Positions 13,511 to 20,893 of a stretch of 40,779 nucleotides of DNA are shown here, piece by piece. The stretch is from CAYZHV01 sp046541355 (lineage in GTDB: Bacteria > Spirochaetota > Spirochaetia > DSM-27196 > Alkalispirochaetaceae). Location: NCBI GenBank assembly GCA_046541355.1, contig JBKHDM010000017.1, positions 1-40,779 on the forward strand, written 5' to 3'. The notes under the pieces are model-generated. The model worked only from the letters and a program-made list of their open reading frames with translations, had not been told where the DNA came from and searched no databases. The position numbers and the translations under genes were made by a program. Position 1 is the stretch's first letter; each line of letters starts with the position of its first letter.

Positions 13511-13964
13511 GGATATGCGTATGAGTTCCTTTTACAAAGACGGTTTACGCTTCGGCTGTACCCGCTGTTCCCGCTGCTGTCGTCACGACGAGGGTTACGT
13601 CTTTCTCTCGGCTGAGGAGGTGGACCGACTGTGCCGTCATTTCGGCATGGACGAGGACCAGTTTGTCGCCGCTTACTGCAAGGAGGTCGATTTCGGCCCT
13701 CTCCGTCGCCTCTCCCTCAAGGAGCAGGAGAATCACGACTGCATTTTCTGGCGTGGGGGTGGGTGCAGCGTCTACCTCGAAAGGCCGGTTCAGTGCCGGA
13801 CCTATCCGTTCTGGGAGGGTAATCTGACCAGTCGGGATCAGTGGGAAATCGAGGCGTCCGAGTGTCCGGGGATCGGAATCGGTCCGCTGCGTAGCGCGGA
13901 GGAGATAGAAAAGGCTCTAGCCCTGCGAAGGAACTATCCCCCTGTGGAGCTTCCGCCGAATTAG
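13509..13964 (+). CDS. YkgJ family cysteine-cluster protein
   Basis: The 151-residue protein has the CxxCxxCC motif of the UPF0153/YkgJ family (C17, C20, C23, C24). Further conserved cysteines occur in NHDCIFW, GCSVYLERPVQCRTYPFW and ECPGI. The family is thought to bind iron-sulfur or zinc; its function is undefined. ATGs at 13509, 13515 and 13521 are in frame. The first is listed, but the promoter position favours 13521, which would drop four residues. There is no ribosome binding site. The next gene starts five bases after the stop. Confidence 0.85.
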   Translation: MDMRMSSFYKDGLRFGCTRCSRCCRHDEGYVFLSAEEVDRLCRHFGMDEDQFVAAYCKEVDFGPLRRLSLKEQENHDCIFWRGGGCSVYLERPVQCRTYPFWEGNLTSRDQWEIEASECPGIGIGPLRSAEEIEKALALRRNYPPVELPPN

Positions 13965-13969
13965 GTTGT

Positions 13970-14914
13970 ATGAAGGTAACAATCTGGGGCGCCCGGGGTT
14001 CACATGTCACGCCGTTGAGTCCCGAGCAGGTAAAAAGCAAAATTTCCGCGATCCTCGGTCGACTGCGACCGGAGGATCTGCGGAGCAACGAGAGCAGGGA
14101 GCGCTTTCTCGCGGCTCTGCCGGATTGGCTGTTCGGTACCGTGGGGGGCAATACACCCTGCGTGGAGATTGTGGCGAGTTCCGGGGATCGGATCATTGTA
14201 GACGCCGGCACCGGACTGATCCGCCTCGGTGACGCCTACCTCGCCTCCGGCAGGGGGGAGGCGATCTTTCATATTTTTTTCTCCCACTTTCACTACGACC
14301 ATCTCCAGGGGCTTCCCTTCTTTATCCCCGCCTACAATCCCCGGACCGAGCTCCACTTCTACTCCCCGGTCGAGGATCTGGAGACGATCGTGACCAGTCA
14401 GATGCGTCACCCTTACTTTCCTGTGACCATGGAGGGCAAGATGACCCGCTCGCTCCACTTCCACCAACTGCCGAGGGAGGGTACGGTTATCGGTGGGGCA
14501 AAGGTGACCTGGCGGGAGGTCAACCATCCAGGGGGCGCCTACGCCTACCGGGTCGACGACGGGGAGAAGAGCGTGGTTCACTGCAGCGACGTTGAGCTGC
14601 TCGAGGGAGACTTTGACCGCACCGGGAAGAACACCGCCTTCTACCAGGGTCTGGACCTGTTGATCGTCGACACCCAGTACACCCTCGGGGAGGCGATCGA
14701 GAAGTACAACTGGGGCCACTCCTCCTTCAGTCTCGCCGTCGACTTCGCGACTGCCTGGAGGGTCAAGCGGATGCTCATGTTCCACCATGAGCCGAAATAC
14801 GATGACAGAAAGCTCTATCACAATCTCAACTCCGCACGCTGGTACGCCCGGACCCTGGGAAACGACACTCTGCAGATTGATTTGTCGATAGAGGGGGCAA
14901 CCGTTGAGGTTTGA
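13970..14914 (+). CDS. metallo-beta-lactamase-fold hydrolase
   Basis: The 314-residue protein has the zinc-binding HxHxDH motif (H106, H108, D110, H111) in FFSHFHYDHLQGLPFF, preceded by GGNTPCVEI and VDAGTGL. Later ligands are probably the His of WREVNHPGGAY, the Asp of VDTQYT and the His of MFHHEPKYDD. The layout resembles RNase Z-like and phosphodiesterase-like members (PhnP type) more than beta-lactamases. The substrate is unknown. TAGGTTGT precedes the ATG. The end overlaps the next gene by 11 bases, so it heads or shares the long dnaG-rpoD unit. Confidence 0.85.
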   Translation: MKVTIWGARGSHVTPLSPEQVKSKISAILGRLRPEDLRSNESRERFLAALPDWLFGTVGGNTPCVEIVASSGDRIIVDAGTGLIRLGDAYLASGRGEAIFHIFFSHFHYDHLQGLPFFIPAYNPRTELHFYSPVEDLETIVTSQMRHPYFPVTMEGKMTRSLHFHQLPREGTVIGGAKVTWREVNHPGGAYAYRVDDGEKSVVHCSDVELLEGDFDRTGKNTAFYQGLDLLIVDTQYTLGEAIEKYNWGHSSFSLAVDFATAWRVKRMLMFHHEPKYDDRKLYHNLNSARWYARTLGNDTLQIDLSIEGATVEV

Positions 14915-15101
14915 GCAGGTCCACAGCCTCACCCTCGAGGGCAGGGAGATAGCCACCCTCTACCGGATACTGAAACCCCGGGAGCTCGAGCTCCACGGGG
15001 ATGAACAGCGGCTGCTTCTCAAGGTTGAACGCGCTCTGTACGAGGGGCTGTCGATCGAAGATATGGAACGCCTGGAAGAGGAGATACGAACAAACTCATG
15101 A
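14904..15101 (+). CDS. small acidic hypothetical protein
   Basis: The 65-residue protein begins at TTG 14904, with GAGGGGG 7 bases upstream. The next possible ATG is near the C-terminus. The sequence is helical and charged (ATLYRILKPRELELHGDEQR, then GLSIEDMERLEEE). The frame overlaps the metallo-hydrolase by 11 bases and the next gene by 4 (ATGA at 15098-15101), the classic tight spacing of a coupled operon, which supports it as real. I do not recognise the family. Confidence 0.72.
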   Translation: MRFEQVHSLTLEGREIATLYRILKPRELELHGDEQRLLLKVERALYEGLSIEDMERLEEEIRTNS

Positions 15102-18100
15102 ATCTACTCAAGAGATTCCTTCTGGTCGGGGGGACGCTGCTGTTTTCGGCGACTCTACTCTACGGCCAGTACGAGCCGCCCCGGGGAGGGGAGGAGTACT
15201 ACGAGTACTCGACCGCCTCTACCCTCGGCCGTGGTTTCTCCCTTACCGAAAACCAAAGCGTCGGCAGTTCCCGGATGAACCCCGCCCTTCCGGCGGACCT
15301 TCAGCGGGTGCACCTCGGAGCCTCCTACACCGGGCTGGTGGGCACAAGCTCCCCGAACTCCGGCTGGGAGGGGCACGGCGGCTTTCTCGGACTCTCGGTT
15401 CCGACGAGGGCGGGAGTGATTACAGGCTCCCTCGCGGCGCTCTACGCTCCTTTTGCGGAGATGGACCTCGGCGCGACCTTTTCGGTGAACGCCGGCTTTT
15501 CGAAACGACTCTACCCGCGCCTCACCATGGGTCTCGCGGTTAACACGCTCCTCGGCGGGGCCGGGGGCTTCCAGGATGTCGGGGTCTCCGCCGACCTCGG
15601 CGGCGTTTACGACCTCGGGAATCTCGGCTTCCTCGGGGAGAGCAGGCTCGGCTTTGCTCTGCTCAACAGCGGCAAATGGTACGAGCCGGTGGAGGGGCGC
15701 ACCGGCGTGCCTTCGCCCTTTACCCCGGCGATCGGGCTCTCCTCCCAGCTCCTCGAGGACGATAACTGGTCTTTGCGGGTCGGGGGGGATGTGCGATTTC
15801 CTTCAGCCCAGAACGGACGGGTGAACCTCGGGGCGCGACTCTCCTTTCGGGAGGTTTTTTCGATCAACGGAGGGTGGGGTATCGACGCGCGACAGCTCTT
15901 TGATGAGAATGTCGAGCTTCGAAGCCTCGCGCCCTCCGTCGGGATCTCGGTCCGGATCGCGAGCCGGATCCCTGGGGAGAGCCGCTTTATCGAGGAGCAG
16001 GGGTGGAATCGCAGCGAAGTGACCACCCACGCCTCGGTCGCACCCCTGTACAACGGTATCCTCGGCACCGGGTTCGGACTCGAGGCCGCCCTCGGCGTCC
16101 GTGATACCGAGCCGCCGGAGATCACCGTCGGGTATGAGCCCGGGGAGCTTCGCTACATCTCCCCGGACAACGACGGCGTTCAGGATGATCTCACCTTCGA
16201 CCTCTCCATAGAGGATGAGCGTTACGTCCGAGGGTGGACGCTTTTTGTCTACGATGAGCAGGGAGAGGTTGTCCGGGAAATAAGAAACAAAGACGACCGA
16301 CCGGAGAACAGCGGCCTTCAGGGCATTCTCGACCGGATCGTCGCCGTCGAGCGAGGTGTGGAGGTTCCGCCACAGCTGACCTGGAACGGCAGGAGCGACT
16401 CCGGTGAGCGGGTGGCCGACGGCAGCTACACCTTTGTGGTCACCGCCTCCGATGACAACGGAAACAGCAGTCGTATCGAACAGCGACGGTTCGTCGTGGA
16501 TACTACGCCTCCGAGGGCCAGGATAACCGAGATCGGCCAGGACGAGCGGATCTTCTCCCCCAACGGCGACGGCAACAAGGATGAACTGCTCATAACCCAG
16601 GAGGGGTCCGAGGAGGACCTCTGGGAGGGGGAGGTTACCAACGCCCAGGGTGAGGTGGTGTTCTCCCCGACCTGGGAGGAAGGCAGCCCGGAGAGCTTTG
16701 TCTGGGAGGGCCGGGACGACTCCGGCGCCCTGGTGCCCGACGGGGTCTACGAGTATCGGGTCCGCTCCACCGACCGGGCGGGCAACAGCAGCGAGGCGCG
16801 GCTCTCAAACATTATCGTAAACACCGTCGCCTCTCCGGTCGATCTGTCGGTCTCCCGCGGCGCTTTCAGCCCGAATAACGACGGTGTTCAGGACGAGGTG
16901 GTCTACACCCCCTCGGTACCGGTCGAAAGCGGCCTCGTCGACTGGTCCCTGAGGATCGAGAGTGCCCGGGGCGACATCGTGCGAAGCTACGACGGCGTTG
17001 ACCTCCCCCCGGAGTCGATCACCTTTGACGGACGCGACGACGCCGGGGATGTCGTCTCCGAGGGCGGTTACCGGGCGATGCTCTCGGTGCGCTACCAGAA
17101 CGGCAACAACCCGACAGCCGCGGCTCCACCGGTTATCGTCGACCTGAGCCCACCCCGGGCGGATGTACGCTCGGAGGAGACGGTCTTTTCTCCGAACAAC
17201 GACGGCATACGTGACGTCGCCCGCTTTTTTCAGGACGCCTCGGAGGAACGCCGCTGGACCGGCGTCATCACGGACGAGGAGGGAGCTACGGTCACAACCG
17301 TGGAGTGGCGCGGCACACCGGATTTCCGCTACGAGTGGGACGGTCGGACCGAGGAGGGGCGGATCGCCGAGGACGGAACCTATGAGTACCGCCTCGAGGC
17401 GACCGACGCGGCGGGTAACCGCGGCGGCTCCGCACCGGTCTCCGTAGACCTCGATACGAGCGAAGCGGAGCTGTTTGTCTCCACCTCCTTGAACGCCTTC
17501 TCGCCAAACGCCGACGGGGCCCGGGACACGGTCGCCTTTTTTCCCCGGACCCAGGGAGGAACGGACGTTGAGAGCTGGGAGCTGCAGGTGACCAACCGGA
17601 GCGGCGAGGTAGTCCGCTCCTTTCCAGGTGACGGCACCTTGCCGGACCAGATAGCGTGGGACGGTGCTGCGGGCGAGGGAACGATCGTGCCCGACGGCGT
17701 CTACTCGGCGCAGATGCGTGTTGTGCTTCCTAACGGTAACGTTTCAACTGCCGCGAGCAACCCGGTTACCCTCGATACGGAGTTTCCCGAGGCGGAGGTC
17801 TCGCTGCCCCGACTGCTCTTCTCTCCCGACGGGGACGGTCGCCGGGATGAACTCGAGATTCTCCAGTCCGCCTCGAGCCCCGGGAGCTGGGAGGCCGCGA
17901 TAATCAACAGCGCCGGAGAGCGGGTGCGGGAGTACTTCTTTGACGACGATCCTCGGGATCTGAGCTGGGACGGTACGGACGAGGCGGGTAACCGCGTTCC
18001 CGACGGAACCTACGAGTACCTCCTCATCGGTCTCGACGAGGCCGGCAACCGGTTTGAGCGGAGAGTCGAGGGGATCGAGGTGGACACAAGACCTGCGGCG

Positions 18101-19132
18101 GTCTTTGTTACCGTCAGCGACACCGGATTCTCCCCGAACGACGACGGGATTCGGGACGATCTGACGATCACCACCTTTGTAAACGACACCGAGGGGGCGG
18201 AGTTCTCCCTCCTCGAGATCCGTCGCGACTCCGGCGAGCTGGTACGGGAGTTCCGCAGAACCGATGTGGCCGAATCGAGGGAGATCCCCTGGGACGGCAC
18301 CGACGAGGACGGTGAGCTCGTCGAGGGGAGTTTTCGGGCGCGCTTTGTCGCCTCCTACGACCGGGGAGCGCTGCCTGAGCAGGTATCCACCCCCTTTGTC
18401 GTCGATGTCACCCCGCCTGAGGCGCAGATCGTCCTCGATCCGTTGCCCTTTTCGCCGGACAACGACGGGGTGGATGACGAGCTGAGCATCGCCATTGACC
18501 TTCGCGAGGGCAGCGAGATCGCCTACTGGATCTTTGAGATCCGCGACAGGAACGACCGGTTTTTCCAGGAGTTCGGCGGTAGAGGCGAGCCGGCCTCCAA
18601 GATCACCTGGGACGGGCGCTCGGCAACGGGGGAGTACGTGCTCTCCGCCGAGGACTACAGCTACACCTTCGAGGTCGCCGACATCTACGGCAACACCAGT
18701 GAGCAGGAAGGGACGATCCCCGTGGATATTCTCGTCGTCCGGGACGGGGAGCAGCTGAAGGTGCAGATCTCCAATATCAATTTCGCTCCCGACAGCCCGG
18801 ACCTGATTCTCGATCCGGATACCCAGATAGGCAGCAAGAACCGGTCGGTCCTCGACAGGCTCGCGGAGATCTTCGAGAAGTATGACGCCTACAGCATCAA
18901 GATCGCCGGCCACGCGGTAAACATCTCCGGCAGCGAGCGGGAGGAGGTGGAGGAGCTTCAACCCCTCTCCCTCGCCCGGGCCGAGGCGGTCCGGGACGCC
19001 CTGGTGGAGCGCGGCATCGCCAACAACAGAATCTCGACGGTTGGCCAGGGGGGCACCGAACCTCTTGTGCCCCACACGGATCTGGAGAACCGCTGGAAGA
19101 ACCGGCGGGTGGAGTTTATCCTCATCAGGTAG
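15098..19132 (+). CDS. exported barrel / Ig-repeat / OmpA-domain surface protein
   Basis: The protein is 1344 residues. A signal peptide (about 1-23, LLFSATLLYG) is followed by a part (about 30-300) rich in alternating strands and aromatic/glycine turns that looks like a small outer-membrane barrel of the UPF0164/PorV-like kind. Eight FlgD/Ig-like repeats of about 105 residues follow (about 350-1220), each opened by an FSPNxDGxxD loop like those in gliding/CHU_C proteins. The end (about 1226-1344) is an OmpA-like peptidoglycan-binding domain with the motifs LSLARAEAVRDALVERG and NRRVEF. It probably spans or bridges the outer membrane and cell wall. It is coupled to the gene before it and lies four bases from dnaG. 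No function is assigned. Confidence 0.88.
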   Translation: MNLLKRFLLVGGTLLFSATLLYGQYEPPRGGEEYYEYSTASTLGRGFSLTENQSVGSSRMNPALPADLQRVHLGASYTGLVGTSSPNSGWEGHGGFLGLSVPTRAGVITGSLAALYAPFAEMDLGATFSVNAGFSKRLYPRLTMGLAVNTLLGGAGGFQDVGVSADLGGVYDLGNLGFLGESRLGFALLNSGKWYEPVEGRTGVPSPFTPAIGLSSQLLEDDNWSLRVGGDVRFPSAQNGRVNLGARLSFREVFSINGGWGIDARQLFDENVELRSLAPSVGISVRIASRIPGESRFIEEQGWNRSEVTTHASVAPLYNGILGTGFGLEAALGVRDTEPPEITVGYEPGELRYISPDNDGVQDDLTFDLSIEDERYVRGWTLFVYDEQGEVVREIRNKDDRPENSGLQGILDRIVAVERGVEVPPQLTWNGRSDSGERVADGSYTFVVTASDDNGNSSRIEQRRFVVDTTPPRARITEIGQDERIFSPNGDGNKDELLITQEGSEEDLWEGEVTNAQGEVVFSPTWEEGSPESFVWEGRDDSGALVPDGVYEYRVRSTDRAGNSSEARLSNIIVNTVASPVDLSVSRGAFSPNNDGVQDEVVYTPSVPVESGLVDWSLRIESARGDIVRSYDGVDLPPESITFDGRDDAGDVVSEGGYRAMLSVRYQNGNNPTAAAPPVIVDLSPPRADVRSEETVFSPNNDGIRDVARFFQDASEERRWTGVITDEEGATVTTVEWRGTPDFRYEWDGRTEEGRIAEDGTYEYRLEATDAAGNRGGSAPVSVDLDTSEAELFVSTSLNAFSPNADGARDTVAFFPRTQGGTDVESWELQVTNRSGEVVRSFPGDGTLPDQIAWDGAAGEGTIVPDGVYSAQMRVVLPNGNVSTAASNPVTLDTEFPEAEVSLPRLLFSPDGDGRRDELEILQSASSPGSWEAAIINSAGERVREYFFDDDPRDLSWDGTDEAGNRVPDGTYEYLLIGLDEAGNRFERRVEGIEVDTRPAAVFVTVSDTGFSPNDDGIRDDLTITTFVNDTEGAEFSLLEIRRDSGELVREFRRTDVAESREIPWDGTDEDGELVEGSFRARFVASYDRGALPEQVSTPFVVDVTPPEAQIVLDPLPFSPDNDGVDDELSIAIDLREGSEIAYWIFEIRDRNDRFFQEFGGRGEPASKITWDGRSATGEYVLSAEDYSYTFEVADIYGNTSEQEGTIPVDILVVRDGEQLKVQISNINFAPDSPDLILDPDTQIGSKNRSVLDRLAEIFEKYDAYSIKIAGHAVNISGSEREEVEELQPLSLARAEAVRDALVERGIANNRISTVGQGGTEPLVPHTDLENRWKNRRVEFILIR
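16158..18760 (+). repeat. eight tandem Ig/FlgD-like coding repeats with alternating A/B types
   Basis: Repeat-opening loops SP(N/D)xDGxxD occur at about residues 354, 486, 589, 697, 801, 908, 1010 and 1117, a mean period near 107 residues (about 320 bases). Repeats 2, 4 and 6 carry DGTYEYR-like strands and AGN turns. Repeats 3, 5 and 7 carry a different final strand (GGYRAML, GVYSAQM, GSFRARF) with NGN-like turns. The core is thus three copies of a two-domain unit. The DNA copies have diverged, so this is ancient. Confidence 0.85.
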
Positions 19133-19135
19133 GCG

Positions 19136-20893
19136 ATGCGGATACCTGAGCAGACGATCCGGGAGATCGAGGGGCGTGTAGACATCGTGGACGTGGTGGG
19201 CCGCTACGTCCGACTCGAGCGAAAGGGAGGACGGTACTGGGGGTTGAGCCCCTTTACCAGCGAGAAAACCCCCTCCTTTTCGGTAGTCCCGGATGAGGGG
19301 TTCTACTACTGCTTCAGCACCAACAAGGGCGGGTCGGTTTTCACCTTTCTCATGGAGGTGGAAGGGCTCACCTTTCCCGAGGCGGTCGAACAGCTCGGGC
19401 GCGAGGTGGGGATCGAAGTCCACCCGGACCCGGAGGAGAGCGAAGCGTCGAAGGAACGGGACGCCCTCCGGGAGCTCTACCGCCGCGTTGCCGGCAGCTT
19501 CGCCCACCTGTTCACCAACCATCCCTCCGGAGAGCCCGCCCGGCAGTACATGCGCTCCCGGGCGATCACCGATGAGACAGCCGCCGCCTTCGGTATCGGC
19601 TACGCCCCGGAAGGGCGTCGCTGGCTCTTCGACTTTCTTACCCGAAAGAGTTACAGCCGGGAGTTTCTCTCCCGAACTGGTCTGTTTTCCCGCAAATACC
19701 CGGAGATCTCACTCTTCCGGGAGAGGGTGATCTTTCCTATCCGCAACCGCCGGGGGGAGGTGATCGCCTTCGGTGGTCGTGCCCTTGGTGAGGAGTCGGC
19801 AAAGTACATCAACTCCCCCGAGTCTCCCCTGTTCAAAAAGAGCCGTGAGCTTTACGGCTTCGACCTCGCCTTTCAGGAGATCCGAAAGAAGAACGAGGCG
19901 GTCATTGTCGAGGGTTACATGGATGTCATCGCCTGCCATCAGGCGGGTATAACCAACACCGTCGCGCCCCTGGGGACCGCCTTTACCGAGGAGCACGCCC
20001 TCGCCCTGCGCCGGGTCTGTGACCGGCTTATTCTGGTCTTTGACGCTGACCGGGCGGGTATCGCCGCGGCGGAAAAGAGCGGCAGGATCGCCGAGAAGGA
20101 GGGATTAGAGGTATTGGTGGTTGATTTGGGGGGTGATCGGGACCCGGCGGACATCCTGGCGGAGGAGGGGGGTGAGGGTCTCGTTGCGAGGCTCTCGCGC
20201 CGGGTAGAACTGTTCGAAATGCTTATGCGGCAGGCGGTTAGGGAGACGCGGGTTGACACTTCCGAAGGAAGAGAACTTGTATTGCATAAACTTTTCCCTT
20301 ACATTAGTATCGTGGATTCCGAGGTGCAGAGGGACGCCTACTTGACGGCCCTGGCTGATCTGCTACAGGTAGAGCGGGAAGCTGTCGTCTCGGAATTCCG
20401 CAAGAGGGGGAGATCGCATAGCGCAGCGTCACCAGAACGCCGGAGACAGGAGTATCTTTCCACCGACCTCTTTTTAATGCTCGCGGCCATAAAGGAGCGC
20501 GGGCTTTTTGTGCGTATCCGAAGCAACGTCGAACCGGCGGACCTCGAAGACAACCGAGGGCGGGAGCTCTACTACGCTCTCGAAGACGCCTTTCGTCGGG
20601 GCGAGGAGTCGCGGGAGACGTTACTCGACCGTCTGTCTCCACAGCTCAGGGACCTGGTTTTCCAGCGTCTCGGGGGAGAGGAGTTCGAGGGGGACCTTGG
20701 TGAGGCGGTTGAACAAAACCTCCTGCGCCTGAGGATGCGGAAGATGGAGCGCGAGCGAAGGCGGCTTGAGAGTCGTCTGCGCAGCAGCGATCTCTCGCCC
20801 CAGGAACTGCGCGATTTGCTGAGCGAAAAAATGGCTGTTGACCGAGAACTTGAAGAACTCAAGGTGAGTGCACATGACCGACCTTCAGAATGA
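19136..20893 (+). CDS. dnaG: DNA primase with degenerate zinc finger
   Basis: DnaG makes RNA primers at the replication fork. The 585-residue protein has the family order: N-terminal CHC2-type domain (about 1-95), catalytic core with Toprim (VEGYMDV, E258; FDADRAG, D303 and D305), and a C-terminal helicase-binding-like helical region. The zinc ligands are mostly lost: the usual CPFH is SPFT (S38, T41) and CFGC is CFST (C59 kept, T62), although the surrounding EKTPSF and GGSVFTFLM motifs are intact. The fold may be held without zinc. It follows the surface protein by three bases and overlaps rpoD by 20. Confidence 0.95.
   Translation: MRIPEQTIREIEGRVDIVDVVGRYVRLERKGGRYWGLSPFTSEKTPSFSVVPDEGFYYCFSTNKGGSVFTFLMEVEGLTFPEAVEQLGREVGIEVHPDPEESEASKERDALRELYRRVAGSFAHLFTNHPSGEPARQYMRSRAITDETAAAFGIGYAPEGRRWLFDFLTRKSYSREFLSRTGLFSRKYPEISLFRERVIFPIRNRRGEVIAFGGRALGEESAKYINSPESPLFKKSRELYGFDLAFQEIRKKNEAVIVEGYMDVIACHQAGITNTVAPLGTAFTEEHALALRRVCDRLILVFDADRAGIAAAEKSGRIAEKEGLEVLVVDLGGDRDPADILAEEGGEGLVARLSRRVELFEMLMRQAVRETRVDTSEGRELVLHKLFPYISIVDSEVQRDAYLTALADLLQVEREAVVSEFRKRGRSHSAASPERRRQEYLSTDLFLMLAAIKERGLFVRIRSNVEPADLEDNRGRELYYALEDAFRRGEESRETLLDRLSPQLRDLVFQRLGGEEFEGDLGEAVEQNLLRLRMRKMERERRRLESRLRSSDLSPQELRDLLSEKMAVDRELEELKVSAHDRPSE
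20253..20310 (+). promoter_or_regulatory. possible internal promoter region for rpoD inside dnaG
   Basis: A perfect TTGACA (20253-20258) is followed by TTGTAT (20277-20282), 18 bases on. A second pair, TTGCAT (20282-20287) and TAGTAT (20305-20310), has a 17-base spacer. The stretch uses unusually AT-rich codons for this gene. In E. coli a promoter for rpoD also lies inside dnaG. Weak evidence. Confidence 0.3.

Noticed and set aside
16158..18760. Repeat array considered as CRISPR or transposon-like
   Set aside because: The repeats are in-frame protein domains of about 320 bases with low DNA identity, not short identical repeats with spacers.
17744..19522. 592-residue minus-strand open frame opposite the surface protein and dnaG
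   Set aside because: It spans two well-supported genes and its sequence is a repetitive shadow of the FlgD-like repeats.
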